This document shows, one piece after another, positions 15,919-24,119 of a stretch of 64,000 nt of DNA. The notes under the pieces were generated by a model. It had not been told where the DNA came from. It was given only the letters and a program-made list of their open reading frames with translations, and did no database searches. Source of the stretch: JAALLB01 sp017643495 (GTDB lineage Bacteria > Pseudomonadota > Alphaproteobacteria > Rhizobiales > Rhizobiaceae); the NCBI GenBank assembly GCA_965216105.1, contig OZ244147.1, positions 1,116,001 through 1,180,000 on the forward strand. Direction: 5' to 3'. Within the stretch, counting starts at the first letter, position 1, and each line of letters opens with the position of its first letter. Position numbers and translations under genes: made by a program.

Positions 15919-16121
15919 CGGTGTAATTGCGTTCGCTTCCAGTGCACCGGAAGCTTCAACCTAGTATCAAAAGACAGGATCATGGTCCTGTTTTCGCGGG
16001 TTGAACAGGTAAGAAACGCCAACGAAAATCCTGCTTCGGCATGCAGGTAACCTTTTCTCAACCGTAATGGGTAACACTTTTCAGCATGCCTGGGTGGGCA
16101 CATTGTTGAGTAGAGGGTAAT

Positions 16122-17069
16122 ATGTATCGCGTTTTCCTCAAGGCCGCAGCGACCATGGCTGCATGCGCCTTTTTCCTTTCACCGTTTGTTTCATCTGCAC
16201 GGGCCGTTGAGGTCTATTTGTTCAAGGGGGCAGGTGATTTCTCCTTCATCAATTCAAATATGCATTTTTCGCGCGGACTTGAAAAAATCGCCCGCCAGAT
16301 GAATTCCGAGGGAATTCATGCAGAAGTCCGCAGGTTTGGTGCAGTTGAAGATGCACTTGCCACCATCCGGCGCCGCAAACCGGAAAGCGTTGCCTTTATC
16401 GGTCACTCGATGGGGGCCCTTGCCTCAATGGCGATGGCGCGCCGGATGCGTGCGGAAGGGATCCGTGTTGCCTATCTCGGGCTGATTGATATTCCCGGGC
16501 CGGTTGGTGTTGCAGGTGACAATGTCGAATGGGTTGAGAACTATTACTCGATCAATCCGGTTTACGGTTTGCTGACCAATGCTTCTTCCCATCCAAATGC
16601 CAAAAACATTCATGTCAGCGGATACATTCACAATCGCATGGATGATTCACCGCGCGTCCAAAACGGCATGCTGGATGCTGTGCGCAAGGTCCACGCAGCC
16701 GAACGTGGCGGCATGGAAACGACACCACAAGTTGCACCTCCAGCCATTCAGCCTGCACCGCAAATGCCGGTTATCGAACCGCCGGTTGACCCTTGGGCTG
16801 GTCATCGCGTTGCAACGATAGATGTTCGCCATGTGAACAACCAACCACAACACCAATATCAGGCGCCGGTTGCAGAAACCGTATCAGCCGGTACCACGCA
16901 CGACCCTTCCGCTGTTCTGCCCGGGGTTGTCGATCCGGTTACAACCGCGAGTATTGGCCCGGTGCCAAAGATCGGTGTGGGCGAGGCGGGTACTGCCTAT
17001 GCGAGCGGTTATTCAGCAAGCCCCGAACCGGTCCGTCCAGCGTTGCAAACCATACAGCGAGGCCGTTGA
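16122..17069 (+). CDS. Exported alpha/beta-hydrolase-like protein
   Basis: A 315-residue protein with a cleavable signal peptide (likely cut after SARA, residue 28). The N-terminal half looks like a small alpha/beta-hydrolase/lipase fold: KGAGDFSFINSNM could be the first strand and oxyanion region, and GHSMG at 94-98 is a nucleophile elbow with Ser96. A possible acid is in GLIDIPGP and a His in VSGYIHN. From about residue 200 the protein becomes Pro/Gln/Val-rich and low in complexity, possibly a flexible periplasmic tail. Not recognised beyond fold; enzymatic activity is inferred from the elbow motif. Confidence 0.65.
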   Translation: MYRVFLKAAATMAACAFFLSPFVSSARAVEVYLFKGAGDFSFINSNMHFSRGLEKIARQMNSEGIHAEVRRFGAVEDALATIRRRKPESVAFIGHSMGALASMAMARRMRAEGIRVAYLGLIDIPGPVGVAGDNVEWVENYYSINPVYGLLTNASSHPNAKNIHVSGYIHNRMDDSPRVQNGMLDAVRKVHAAERGGMETTPQVAPPAIQPAPQMPVIEPPVDPWAGHRVATIDVRHVNNQPQHQYQAPVAETVSAGTTHDPSAVLPGVVDPVTTASIGPVPKIGVGEAGTAYASGYSASPEPVRPALQTIQRGR

Positions 17070-17356
17070 TCAAACGGTTTGCAGCGATAATGCCCGGCGA
17101 CACATTTTTGAAATAATACTTGCTTATTCTGCTTATCGGCGCGAATATCAAGCCGTTCGGGCATTTTGCGAACATGAAGAAGACTGGAGTTTCCGAGCAA
17201 ATCGGAACTCGGGCTGACGAATTCAGACCTGAGAAAAAAGATGCGACTTACACTTCGCCCTTTCCTCGACATACTGCACTGCCTGCCCCCGGTGATGATG
17301 CACATCAGTAATTCATCGCCAAATACAGACGGGATCGATGAAAGGAATACAAGATC

Positions 17357-17572
17357 ATGTCACAATCAGGAACAGTGAAGTTCTTCAATACTGAAAAGGG
17401 CTTCGGTTTCATTACTCCGGACGATGGCGGCAAAGACGTTTTCGTGCATATTTCTGCGGTCAAGGCTTCAGGCATGGACCTGTTGACTGAGAACCAGAAG
17501 ATTACCTTTGAGACAGAGATGGACAACCGGGGCAAAGGGCCCAAGGCAGTCAACATCACGGCTGAGGCCTGA
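17357..17572 (+). CDS. CspA-family cold-shock protein
   Basis: A 71-residue single cold-shock domain that binds single-stranded RNA/DNA and melts secondary structure. Both RNP motifs are intact: KGFGFITPDD (RNP1, about residues 15-24) and VFVHISAV (RNP2). GGAATACAAGATC precedes the ATG. The 287-bp gap before it (17070-17356) contains no other gene that I can support and probably includes the long 5' leader usual for csp genes; I cannot place its promoter. It ends before a strong terminator. Confidence 0.95.
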   Translation: MSQSGTVKFFNTEKGFGFITPDDGGKDVFVHISAVKASGMDLLTENQKITFETEMDNRGKGPKAVNITAEA

Positions 17573-17619
17573 TCTCATTCCATCCAGCAGAACATGCTGG
17601 AGTTTCAAGTTCTACAATT

Positions 17620-17642
17620 GGCCGGCCTATGCCGGCCTTTTT
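17620..17642 (+). terminator. Rho-independent terminator after the cold-shock gene
   Basis: GGCCGGC at 17620-17626 pairs perfectly with GCCGGCC at 17631-17637 around the tetraloop CTAT, followed by TTTTTC. Confidence 0.9.
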
Positions 17643-17748
17643 CATTTCGGACTGTCAAAAACGGTTCTGTTGTTCCCGGCAGGTTTGCAAGCCATGCCGG
17701 ACAACCGGTGGACAGATCGTCTGTATCGGCATAACTGCCCGCAAAGCG

Positions 17749-17777
17749 TTTTCAGACAGGCATTTTCTGTCTATAGT
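17749..17777 (+). promoter_or_regulatory. Candidate promoter of choXWV
   Basis: A -10 match TATAGT (17772-17777, 5/6) lies 17 bp after TTTTCA (17749-17754, 4/6), 43 bp before choX. Hexamer match only. Confidence 0.35.
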
Positions 17778-17819
17778 CGCCTCAGATACACAAAAATAAA
17801 ACAAATCAGGGAGATAAAC

Positions 17820-18776
17820 ATGAAATTCAGATCAATGCTTGCTGCTTTTGCCATGTCAGCAGCCATCATCCCGGCTGCATTCAATGCAACGCCTGCGCAG
17901 GCCGCGGATGGCGAAGCGTGCAAGACGATGCGCTTTTCCGATGTTGGCTGGACCGACATCACTGCCACAACCGCGACAGCGTCGGTCATTGCCGAAGCGC
18001 TTGGCTATTCAGCAGATGTGAAGGTGCTTTCCGTACCGGTCACCTACCAATCCCTCAAGAACAAGGACATCGACATTTTCCTCGGTAACTGGATGCCGAC
18101 GATGGAAGCAGATATCCGCCCGTTCCTCGATGACAAGTCTGTGGTCGACATGGGCGTAAACCTGACCGGTGCCAAATATACGCTTGCCACCAATGCCAAG
18201 GGTGCTGAAATGGGCATCAAATCCTTTGAAGACATTGCTGCAAACAAGGATGCCCTGGATGGCAAGATTTACGGTATTGAGCCAGGCAATGACGGCAACC
18301 GCCTGATCCTTGACATGATTGAGAAAGACGCTTTCAGCTTGAAAGGCTTTGAAGTGGTGGAATCTTCCGAAGCCGGCATGCTTGCACAGGTTGCTCGCGC
18401 GAAGGGTGACGAGCCTGTTGTTTTCCTCGGATGGGAGCCGCATCCGATGAATGCGAATTTCGACCTGACCTATCTTGAAGGCGGCGATGATTTCTTCGGA
18501 CCAAACCTTGGTGGCGCTGAAGTTCATACCAATGTGCGTGCCGGATATGCCGAAGACTGTCCGAATGCGGCCAAGTTCATCGGCAACCTGAAGTTCTCGC
18601 TTGCCATGGAAAACGAGATCATGGGTGCCATCCTCAATGACGGTGAGGATCCAAATGATGCTGCCGAAGCATGGCTGAAAAACAATCCCGATGTTCTTTC
18701 GGATTGGCTTGATGGCGTTACCACGCTCGATGGCGGAGAAGCGATGCCTGCCGTCAAGGAAGAACTGGGCCTTTGA
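17820..18776 (+). CDS. choX: Choline-binding periplasmic protein of an ABC transporter
   Basis: A 318-residue substrate-binding protein with a signal peptide probably cut after AQA (residue 28). It binds choline for uptake by ChoW/ChoV. Four aromatic residues are placed as in the ligand cage I recall for Sinorhizobium meliloti ChoX: Trp44 (VGWTD), Trp91 (LGNWMP), Tyr120 (GAKYTL) and Trp205 (FLGWEPH). This supports choline over proline betaine or glycine betaine. The start follows CAGGGAGATAAAC. Choline would feed glycine betaine synthesis or catabolism; no bet genes are in the window. A hairpin follows the stop codon before choW. Confidence 0.93.
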   Translation: MKFRSMLAAFAMSAAIIPAAFNATPAQAADGEACKTMRFSDVGWTDITATTATASVIAEALGYSADVKVLSVPVTYQSLKNKDIDIFLGNWMPTMEADIRPFLDDKSVVDMGVNLTGAKYTLATNAKGAEMGIKSFEDIAANKDALDGKIYGIEPGNDGNRLILDMIEKDAFSLKGFEVVESSEAGMLAQVARAKGDEPVVFLGWEPHPMNANFDLTYLEGGDDFFGPNLGGAEVHTNVRAGYAEDCPNAAKFIGNLKFSLAMENEIMGAILNDGEDPNDAAEAWLKNNPDVLSDWLDGVTTLDGGEAMPAVKEELGL

Positions 18777-18803
18777 GCCTTTCGTGAAAACGATGACTGA
18801 TTG

Positions 18804-18834
18804 CCCGGGCGGAACCGCTTCGCCCGGGTGTTTT
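18804..18834 (+). terminator. Hairpin/attenuator between choX and choW
   Basis: CCCGGGCG at 18804-18811 pairs perfectly with CGCCCGGG at 18821-18828 (9-nt loop), followed by TGTTTTC. It can act as a partial terminator or as an mRNA 3' stabiliser, so that more binding protein than permease is made, as in many ABC operons. Confidence 0.7.
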
Positions 18835-18862
18835 CTCCTGAAATCACAGCACGGACTGGCGC

Positions 18863-19720
18863 ATGGCTCTTGAATGGCTGAATGATCTCGTAACATCCTA
18901 TGAAATTCCGGTCGGGAAATGGGCCAAGAATGCTGTCGACTGGCTGATCGACAATGGCGGGTTCTTCTTTGACTGGATATCCGACCAGTTGGAAACCATG
19001 ATTGATGCAGTCCTGTGGCTGCTCAGTTTCCCCAATCCGCTGGTATTCGTCTTGCTGCTGGTTGCTCTTGCCTGGTACCTCAAGCGCAGCATCGGGTTTC
19101 CGGTTTTTGTGGCACTGTCGACTTTGCTCATTCTCAATCAGGGATATTGGGACGAGATGTTGCAAACGCTGGCACTGGTTCTGGCGGCTTCCATTGTCTG
19201 TATGGTTGTTGGCGTACCGATCGGCATAGCAGCGGCGCACAGCAAGGCATTTTCCGCGTTCATACGACCGGTTCTCGACCTGATGCAGACCATACCTACC
19301 TTTGTTTATCTCATTCCGGCACTCATTCTCTTTGGCCTCGGCATGGTCCCGGGGCTGATTGCAACTGTGATCTTCGCAATTCCGGCTCCGATCCGGTTGA
19401 CAGAACTGGGTGTCAAATCCGTGCCGACGCAATTGATCGAGGCAGGCAAGTCGTTTGGTGCAACGCCCATGCAACTGCTCTTCAAGGTCGAGTTGCCTTA
19501 TGCGATTCCGAACATCATGGCGGGATTGACCCAAACCATCATGCTGTCGCTTTCCATGGTGGTGATCGCGGCCCTTGTCGGAGCGCCGGGATTGGGCGTA
19601 CCTGTCATTCGTGCGCTCAATACAGTGAACATTGCCAAGGGCTTTGAGGCGGGTCTTGTGATTGTACTTGTGGCAATTCTTCTTGACCGTTTCCTGCGGT
19701 ATGAAAGGGAGGGCAACTGA
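18863..19720 (+). CDS. choW: Choline ABC transporter permease
   Basis: A 285-residue inner-membrane permease of the ProW/OpuAB type. An amphipathic N-terminal region (residues ~1-40) precedes about six membrane helices. The cytoplasmic coupling loop with the EAA motif is visible as LIEAGKSFGATPMQLLFKVELPYAIPNIMAG. It pairs with ChoV and receives choline from ChoX. Its stop codon TGA shares one base with the ATG of choV (TGATG), so the two are translationally coupled. Confidence 0.93.
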   Translation: MALEWLNDLVTSYEIPVGKWAKNAVDWLIDNGGFFFDWISDQLETMIDAVLWLLSFPNPLVFVLLLVALAWYLKRSIGFPVFVALSTLLILNQGYWDEMLQTLALVLAASIVCMVVGVPIGIAAAHSKAFSAFIRPVLDLMQTIPTFVYLIPALILFGLGMVPGLIATVIFAIPAPIRLTELGVKSVPTQLIEAGKSFGATPMQLLFKVELPYAIPNIMAGLTQTIMLSLSMVVIAALVGAPGLGVPVIRALNTVNIAKGFEAGLVIVLVAILLDRFLRYEREGN

Positions 19721-20757
19721 TGGCTGACCCGATTGTCAAACTGCGCGATGTGGATATTGTGTTCGGAGACAGTCCGAAAAAGGCGCTCCCGCTCATCGAT
19801 GAAGGAAAGTCGCGCGAGGAAATCCAGTCGGAAACCGGCCAGATTCTCGGTGTGGCGGGCGCAAGCCTTGATGTTCATGCAGGCGAAGTCCTTGTCCTCA
19901 TGGGCTTGTCCGGATCAGGCAAATCGACCCTGCTGCGTGGTGTTAACGGGCTTAACCCGGTAATCCGGGGGGCGGTGGAAGTGAAGTCCGGCGAGAATTG
20001 GGTGAACCCTGAAAGCTGTTCTGCTTCCGAATTGCGCCAGTTGCGGCTGAACCATGTGTCGATGGTGTTTCAGCAGTTCGGCCTTTTGCCGTGGCGCACC
20101 GTTCAGGAAAATGTCGGCTTCGGGCTGGAGCTTGCCGGTCTCTCCAAGGCTGAAACTGCCAGCCGGGTGGATGAGCAACTTTCGCTTGTGGGTTTGTCGG
20201 ACTGGTCGCAGAAGCGGGTTCAGGAACTGTCTGGTGGTATGCAGCAGCGTGTCGGCCTGGCACGGGCATTTGCCACACAGGCACCTATCCTGCTGATGGA
20301 CGAGCCTTATTCGGCACTTGATCCGCTTATTCGTGCCCGCCTGCAGGATGAACTGATTGATCTGCAAACCCGTTTGAAGCGCACCATCATCTTTGTCAGC
20401 CACGACCTGGATGAAGCGATAAAGATTGGCAGCCGGATTGCCATCATGGAAGGCGGGCGGATCATTCAGGTGGGAACAGCCCAGGAAATCCTGAACAACC
20501 CGGCTAACCGCTATGTCGAGGATTTTGTTGCACACATGAATCCGCTTGCCGTGCTCACGGCAGAAGATGCGATGAAGCCGGTTTCCAAGAAAAAGAAATC
20601 CCATGCAGATGCGCTGTCTGTTTCCAGTCAAACCACCATGCTTGAAGTGATGGAAATGCAGGTTGGTTCCGAATTGCCTGTCTATGTCGAGGCAGATGGT
20701 GCCATTGTTGGCCGCATCACCCGCGAAGATGTGCACAAAGCCTTGCTGAAGCATTGA
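19720..20757 (+). CDS. choV: Choline ABC transporter ATP-binding protein
   Basis: A 345-residue ATPase of the ProV/OpuAA type. Walker A GLSGSGKST, a Q-loop FQQFGLLPWRTV, the signature LSGGMQQRVGLARAF, Walker B ILLMDEP and the H-loop SHDLDEA are all intact. The C-terminal ~75 residues (from about 270) form a short, partial CBS-like region (SELPVYVEADGAIVGRITREDV), the segment that in OpuA-type transporters senses ionic strength; a complete CBS pair is not present. It is the last gene of choXWV. Confidence 0.93.
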   Translation: MADPIVKLRDVDIVFGDSPKKALPLIDEGKSREEIQSETGQILGVAGASLDVHAGEVLVLMGLSGSGKSTLLRGVNGLNPVIRGAVEVKSGENWVNPESCSASELRQLRLNHVSMVFQQFGLLPWRTVQENVGFGLELAGLSKAETASRVDEQLSLVGLSDWSQKRVQELSGGMQQRVGLARAFATQAPILLMDEPYSALDPLIRARLQDELIDLQTRLKRTIIFVSHDLDEAIKIGSRIAIMEGGRIIQVGTAQEILNNPANRYVEDFVAHMNPLAVLTAEDAMKPVSKKKKSHADALSVSSQTTMLEVMEMQVGSELPVYVEADGAIVGRITREDVHKALLKH

Positions 20758-20792
20758 TTCAGGCCGTTTTCGCGCCCATCAAAGCTGCCGGA

Positions 20793-20809
20793 TAAACCTT
20801 GTTTTAACC
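20793..20809 (+). promoter_or_regulatory. CtrA-box-like site upstream of the hybrid kinase
   Basis: TAAA-N7-TTAACC, one base off the CtrA consensus TTAA-N7-TTAAC, 129 bp before the start codon of the hybrid kinase. Motif match only. Confidence 0.35.
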
Positions 20810-20937
20810 AAGTTGGCGCTATGGTCAGGATACCAACGGGCTAGGGGCCATCACGATCCGTGAAGTGAATATCGCGGAAACGGAGCCTGGATTACGTTTG
20901 GCTTGCCAGATAAATTCAAACTTCGCCAGATCCCAGC

Positions 20938-22854
20938 ATGACAGTTGTTTCCAACACAAGTAATGAAATTACCAAGACGTTTCTGCGTGTGCGCTACGGT
21001 ATCGTCACTGCGCTCATTATCCTTGTTGCGTGTGGCGGGCTGTTTTACGATTACATGGTGGGCAAGCAGTATCGACAGGTCACGGATGATTTCAGGACCA
21101 TTGCGCTGCTGAACACTCAGGCGCTCGATGCCTTCAACAAGGTGTTCCGCATAACCAACCTTCCACTCGAAGAACGGGAAACGTTTGCCAGTTCATCGCG
21201 GACTGCGATCAACGTGATGGCAAATATTCACGCCAGGTTGCAGGAGCGTATCGTTGAGGGCGATGCACCTGAGCATCTCCGGGCACTTGTCGATGACCAG
21301 ATACGGGGGGATGATGTTGTCCTCAAGGTGATGGAAAGGGGGCATGAGCTTGTAAGGCGTGCGCTCGACAATTCGCTGACGGAACTGGAAATCTACAAGT
21401 TTACCACCCAGTCGACCGCCGAGTTTGACCTGCTGGTCGAAAAACTTATCCAGGACACGGGCGCCGAGCAAAAAAAGCTGGCTGACTTCTCGCTAATGGG
21501 AGGCTCAATTGTTTCAAGCCTGCTGTTTCTTGCGGCCGCAGGTGCGCTGTTCATCTTCATTCCGATGGAAAGAAAGATTATTGCATCGCAGAAAGAACTG
21601 GACCTGAGAGCGCAGCGCCTCGAGGAAGAGGGCAAGCGGGCTGAAGCTGCCGATGCAGCAAAAAGCATGTTCCTGGCAAACATGTCGCATGAAATCAGAA
21701 CCCCGATGAACGGTATCATGGGCATGGCCCAATTGATGGCCAGAACGGAACTCACTCCAAAACAGCAAACATTCACAGATATTATCGTGAAGTCCGGCAG
21801 TTCGTTGCTGACCATCATCAACGACATTCTTGATTTTTCCAAGATTGATGCAGGTCACCTTGAGCTTGATCCCGAACCTTTTGACCCGGGTCGGGCGATT
21901 GAAGATGTTGCAGCCCTGATGTCTGCGCGCGCAGCGGAGAAAAACCTCCAGTTTGCCGTGCGGATGAACATGGACCTGCCACGTTCGGTTATCGGGGATG
22001 TTGGCAGATTCCGGCAGATCGTCACCAACCTGGTTGGCAATGCCATCAAGTTCACTGATGACGGGCATGTGCTGATCGAAATGAGTGGAACCGTTGATGA
22101 TGATACCGCGAATATCCGTATCAATGTAACCGATACGGGAATCGGCATACCGGAAGACAAGTGCAAGCGGGTTTTCGAGAAGTTCTCGCAGGTTGACGAG
22201 AGTGCAACCCGCAAGCACGACGGGACGGGCCTTGGGTTGTCAATTTCATCATCACTTGTAGAGCTTATGGATGGTCAAATCGGGGTCGATTCCGTCCTCG
22301 AGCAGGGATCAACATTCTGGTTCGAGATCCCGTTCATGCTTGCAAAGCGTGATGCAGACATTCCCTCACCATGGTTGTCATTCAACCGTCAGCGGATACT
22401 TGTTGTCGATGACCATGCCCTGAGCCGCGAGATTGTTACCGAGAAACTTGCAGCATGGAATCTGGACAGTGCCGCGGCTGCAAACGTTCACGAGGCACTT
22501 CAGTTGCTCCGGTTCATGCATGATCAGGGCATGTCGCTTGATGCGGCAATCATAAACGGTGACATGTCGGACCTTGTCGGTCTGGAACTGGTTGAATCCA
22601 TCCGTTCAGAACCTGCTTATTCCACACTGCCAATCATTCTGTCTTCTTCATACGACCTTGCAAGCGAACATCCGCAGTTGAGCATGTGCCGTATTCAGGA
22701 TCAGTTGCTGAAACCGATCAGGAATGATGACCTCAATCGTGCACTCGATGATTCCCTGAAGGCATCACGTGATCCGTCCGTTCTGACCAGCTTTGATCTG
22801 GACAACATGCTCAGCCGTTCATCATGCGGCGACGTAGTGCGTCTTTTTGCTTGA
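20938..22854 (+). CDS. Hybrid sensor histidine kinase with a degenerate receiver
   Basis: A 638-residue membrane kinase. Two membrane helices (about 20-40 and 186-206) bracket a ~145-residue periplasmic helical domain. A HisKA domain follows with the phospho-acceptor His251 in SHEIRTPMNG, then an HATPase_c domain with intact N, G1 and G2 boxes (NLVGNAIKF, DTGIGIPED, GTGLGLSI). The C-terminal receiver starts RILVVDDH (acidic pair Asp491-Asp492), but the phospho-acceptor position carries Asn540 (IINGDMSDLVGLEL) instead of Asp, so it probably cannot be phosphorylated in the ordinary way. There is no Hpt or output domain. The target is unknown; the next gene is another orphan kinase. Confidence 0.9.
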   Translation: MTVVSNTSNEITKTFLRVRYGIVTALIILVACGGLFYDYMVGKQYRQVTDDFRTIALLNTQALDAFNKVFRITNLPLEERETFASSSRTAINVMANIHARLQERIVEGDAPEHLRALVDDQIRGDDVVLKVMERGHELVRRALDNSLTELEIYKFTTQSTAEFDLLVEKLIQDTGAEQKKLADFSLMGGSIVSSLLFLAAAGALFIFIPMERKIIASQKELDLRAQRLEEEGKRAEAADAAKSMFLANMSHEIRTPMNGIMGMAQLMARTELTPKQQTFTDIIVKSGSSLLTIINDILDFSKIDAGHLELDPEPFDPGRAIEDVAALMSARAAEKNLQFAVRMNMDLPRSVIGDVGRFRQIVTNLVGNAIKFTDDGHVLIEMSGTVDDDTANIRINVTDTGIGIPEDKCKRVFEKFSQVDESATRKHDGTGLGLSISSSLVELMDGQIGVDSVLEQGSTFWFEIPFMLAKRDADIPSPWLSFNRQRILVVDDHALSREIVTEKLAAWNLDSAAAANVHEALQLLRFMHDQGMSLDAAIINGDMSDLVGLELVESIRSEPAYSTLPIILSSSYDLASEHPQLSMCRIQDQLLKPIRNDDLNRALDDSLKASRDPSVLTSFDLDNMLSRSSCGDVVRLFA

Positions 22855-23072
22855 TCGCGTTTTTCCGATAACCGATTGAGAAAAGGCGTATTTTTACCCT
22901 GTTTCCGGCAATTTTTGGCTGTTCGTAAACGTTATAATCACGCCTGGATTCAGTGCGCCCGTTACATGATCGGGTATGTCTTTTTTAATGGTCAGTGTGG
23001 CTGGCATGAGCTACCAGTAATGCCTGGTTACAACTCAATATTTAATTCCAACAGCAATTTTTATCCGGCACC

Positions 23073-24065
23073 ATGCGATCAATAATTTCCAAAGGCTATC
23101 TGGATGCCTCCTGGCTACACAGTGCAATGCAGGCTGGCGGGATGAGTGTCTGGCTTTGGGATCTCCAGACCGATGAAATCATTGTGGATGAGATGCACGA
23201 CCGGCTTACCGGTCATGCCGGTACAAGTGGCATGGTCGCGTCATCCGTCTTTTTTGACCGGATACATCCCGATGATCGCGAAGAGGTTCGGGACAGAATC
23301 GAACAGGCGATGAAAGGGAATGTCACCTTCCAAGGGGAATTCCGCTATCTCAAGGAGGACGGCAATTATTGCTGGCTTGGTTCAAAGGGTGACAGTGTCG
23401 CGGTTGACGGTGAGAGTTTCAAGCATTTCGCCGGAGTGAACTGGGATATTACCAGCATCAAGGAAGCTGAAAAGCAGGCGGAATATGTGGCCAGGGAAAT
23501 GGCGCACCGGGTCAAGAACATCATCGCAATGATCAACGGCATATCCCGGATGACGGCAAAATCGAGCGCCAACCTTGATGAGTACCAGGAAGCTTTTGGT
23601 CAGCGCCTGCAGGCACTGGCAGGTGTAAACCAGCTCATTCTCGGCAATGAAACACGACGTGCCTCACTGGAGAACCTGGTAGAGGACACCTTGCATTCGG
23701 TGAACAACCAGAACCGTATTACAATTCGCACATCGGATTTCGAGACGAATGAAAAAGCGTCACAAACCCTGGTGCTGGCACTCAACGAACTGGCGACGAA
23801 TGCCGTCAAATATGGTGCCTTGCAGGACCCTGATGGCACTGTTGACCTGCAGATCATCACTGACGAGGATGCAGATCTGTTTGAACTTGTCTGGACGGAA
23901 AACAGGGAGCGGCCGATTGAACCGGCAAGTGAGGCAAAAGGCTTCGGTTCCACCGTTTTGCTGCAGCTAACCAAATCCACCTTTCAGGGCGAGCCTTCCT
24001 ATGAATGGCGTGAAAACGGCATGACTTACCGCTGCCAGTGGCAGGCCAGTCTCATGTCGTTGTGA
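23073..24065 (+). CDS. PAS-domain HWE-type histidine kinase
   Basis: A 330-residue soluble kinase. Residues ~10-130 are a PAS fold with PAC-type end (GNYCWLGSKGDSV...FAGVNWDIT). The dimerisation box is REMAHRVKNIIAMI with the phospho-acceptor His, and the ATP-binding part has ALNELATNAVKYGAL and VWTEN...KGFGSTVL. The Arg next to the acceptor His, the N-box and the WxE element are those of the HWE/HisKA_2 group common in Hyphomicrobiales, which often serve the general stress response or light and redox sensing. No response regulator is adjacent. In the 218 bp before it (22855-23072) I see no gene that I can support. Confidence 0.9.
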   Translation: MRSIISKGYLDASWLHSAMQAGGMSVWLWDLQTDEIIVDEMHDRLTGHAGTSGMVASSVFFDRIHPDDREEVRDRIEQAMKGNVTFQGEFRYLKEDGNYCWLGSKGDSVAVDGESFKHFAGVNWDITSIKEAEKQAEYVAREMAHRVKNIIAMINGISRMTAKSSANLDEYQEAFGQRLQALAGVNQLILGNETRRASLENLVEDTLHSVNNQNRITIRTSDFETNEKASQTLVLALNELATNAVKYGALQDPDGTVDLQIITDEDADLFELVWTENRERPIEPASEAKGFGSTVLLQLTKSTFQGEPSYEWRENGMTYRCQWQASLMSL

Positions 24066-24119
24066 CCAGCCCAGCCTGCCTGAAAAGGTTCATGTCACGG
24101 GATGACTGCCTGAAGGCAA

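Noticed and set aside
17120..17311. 63-codon frame upstream of the cold-shock gene
   Set aside because: No ribosome-binding site and no recognisable product; the region is better explained as the 5' leader of the csp gene.
22876..23085. 69-codon plus-strand frame between the hybrid kinase and the HWE kinase
   Set aside because: No ribosome-binding site, unusual Cys/Asn/Phe composition, and it overlaps the start of the HWE kinase gene.
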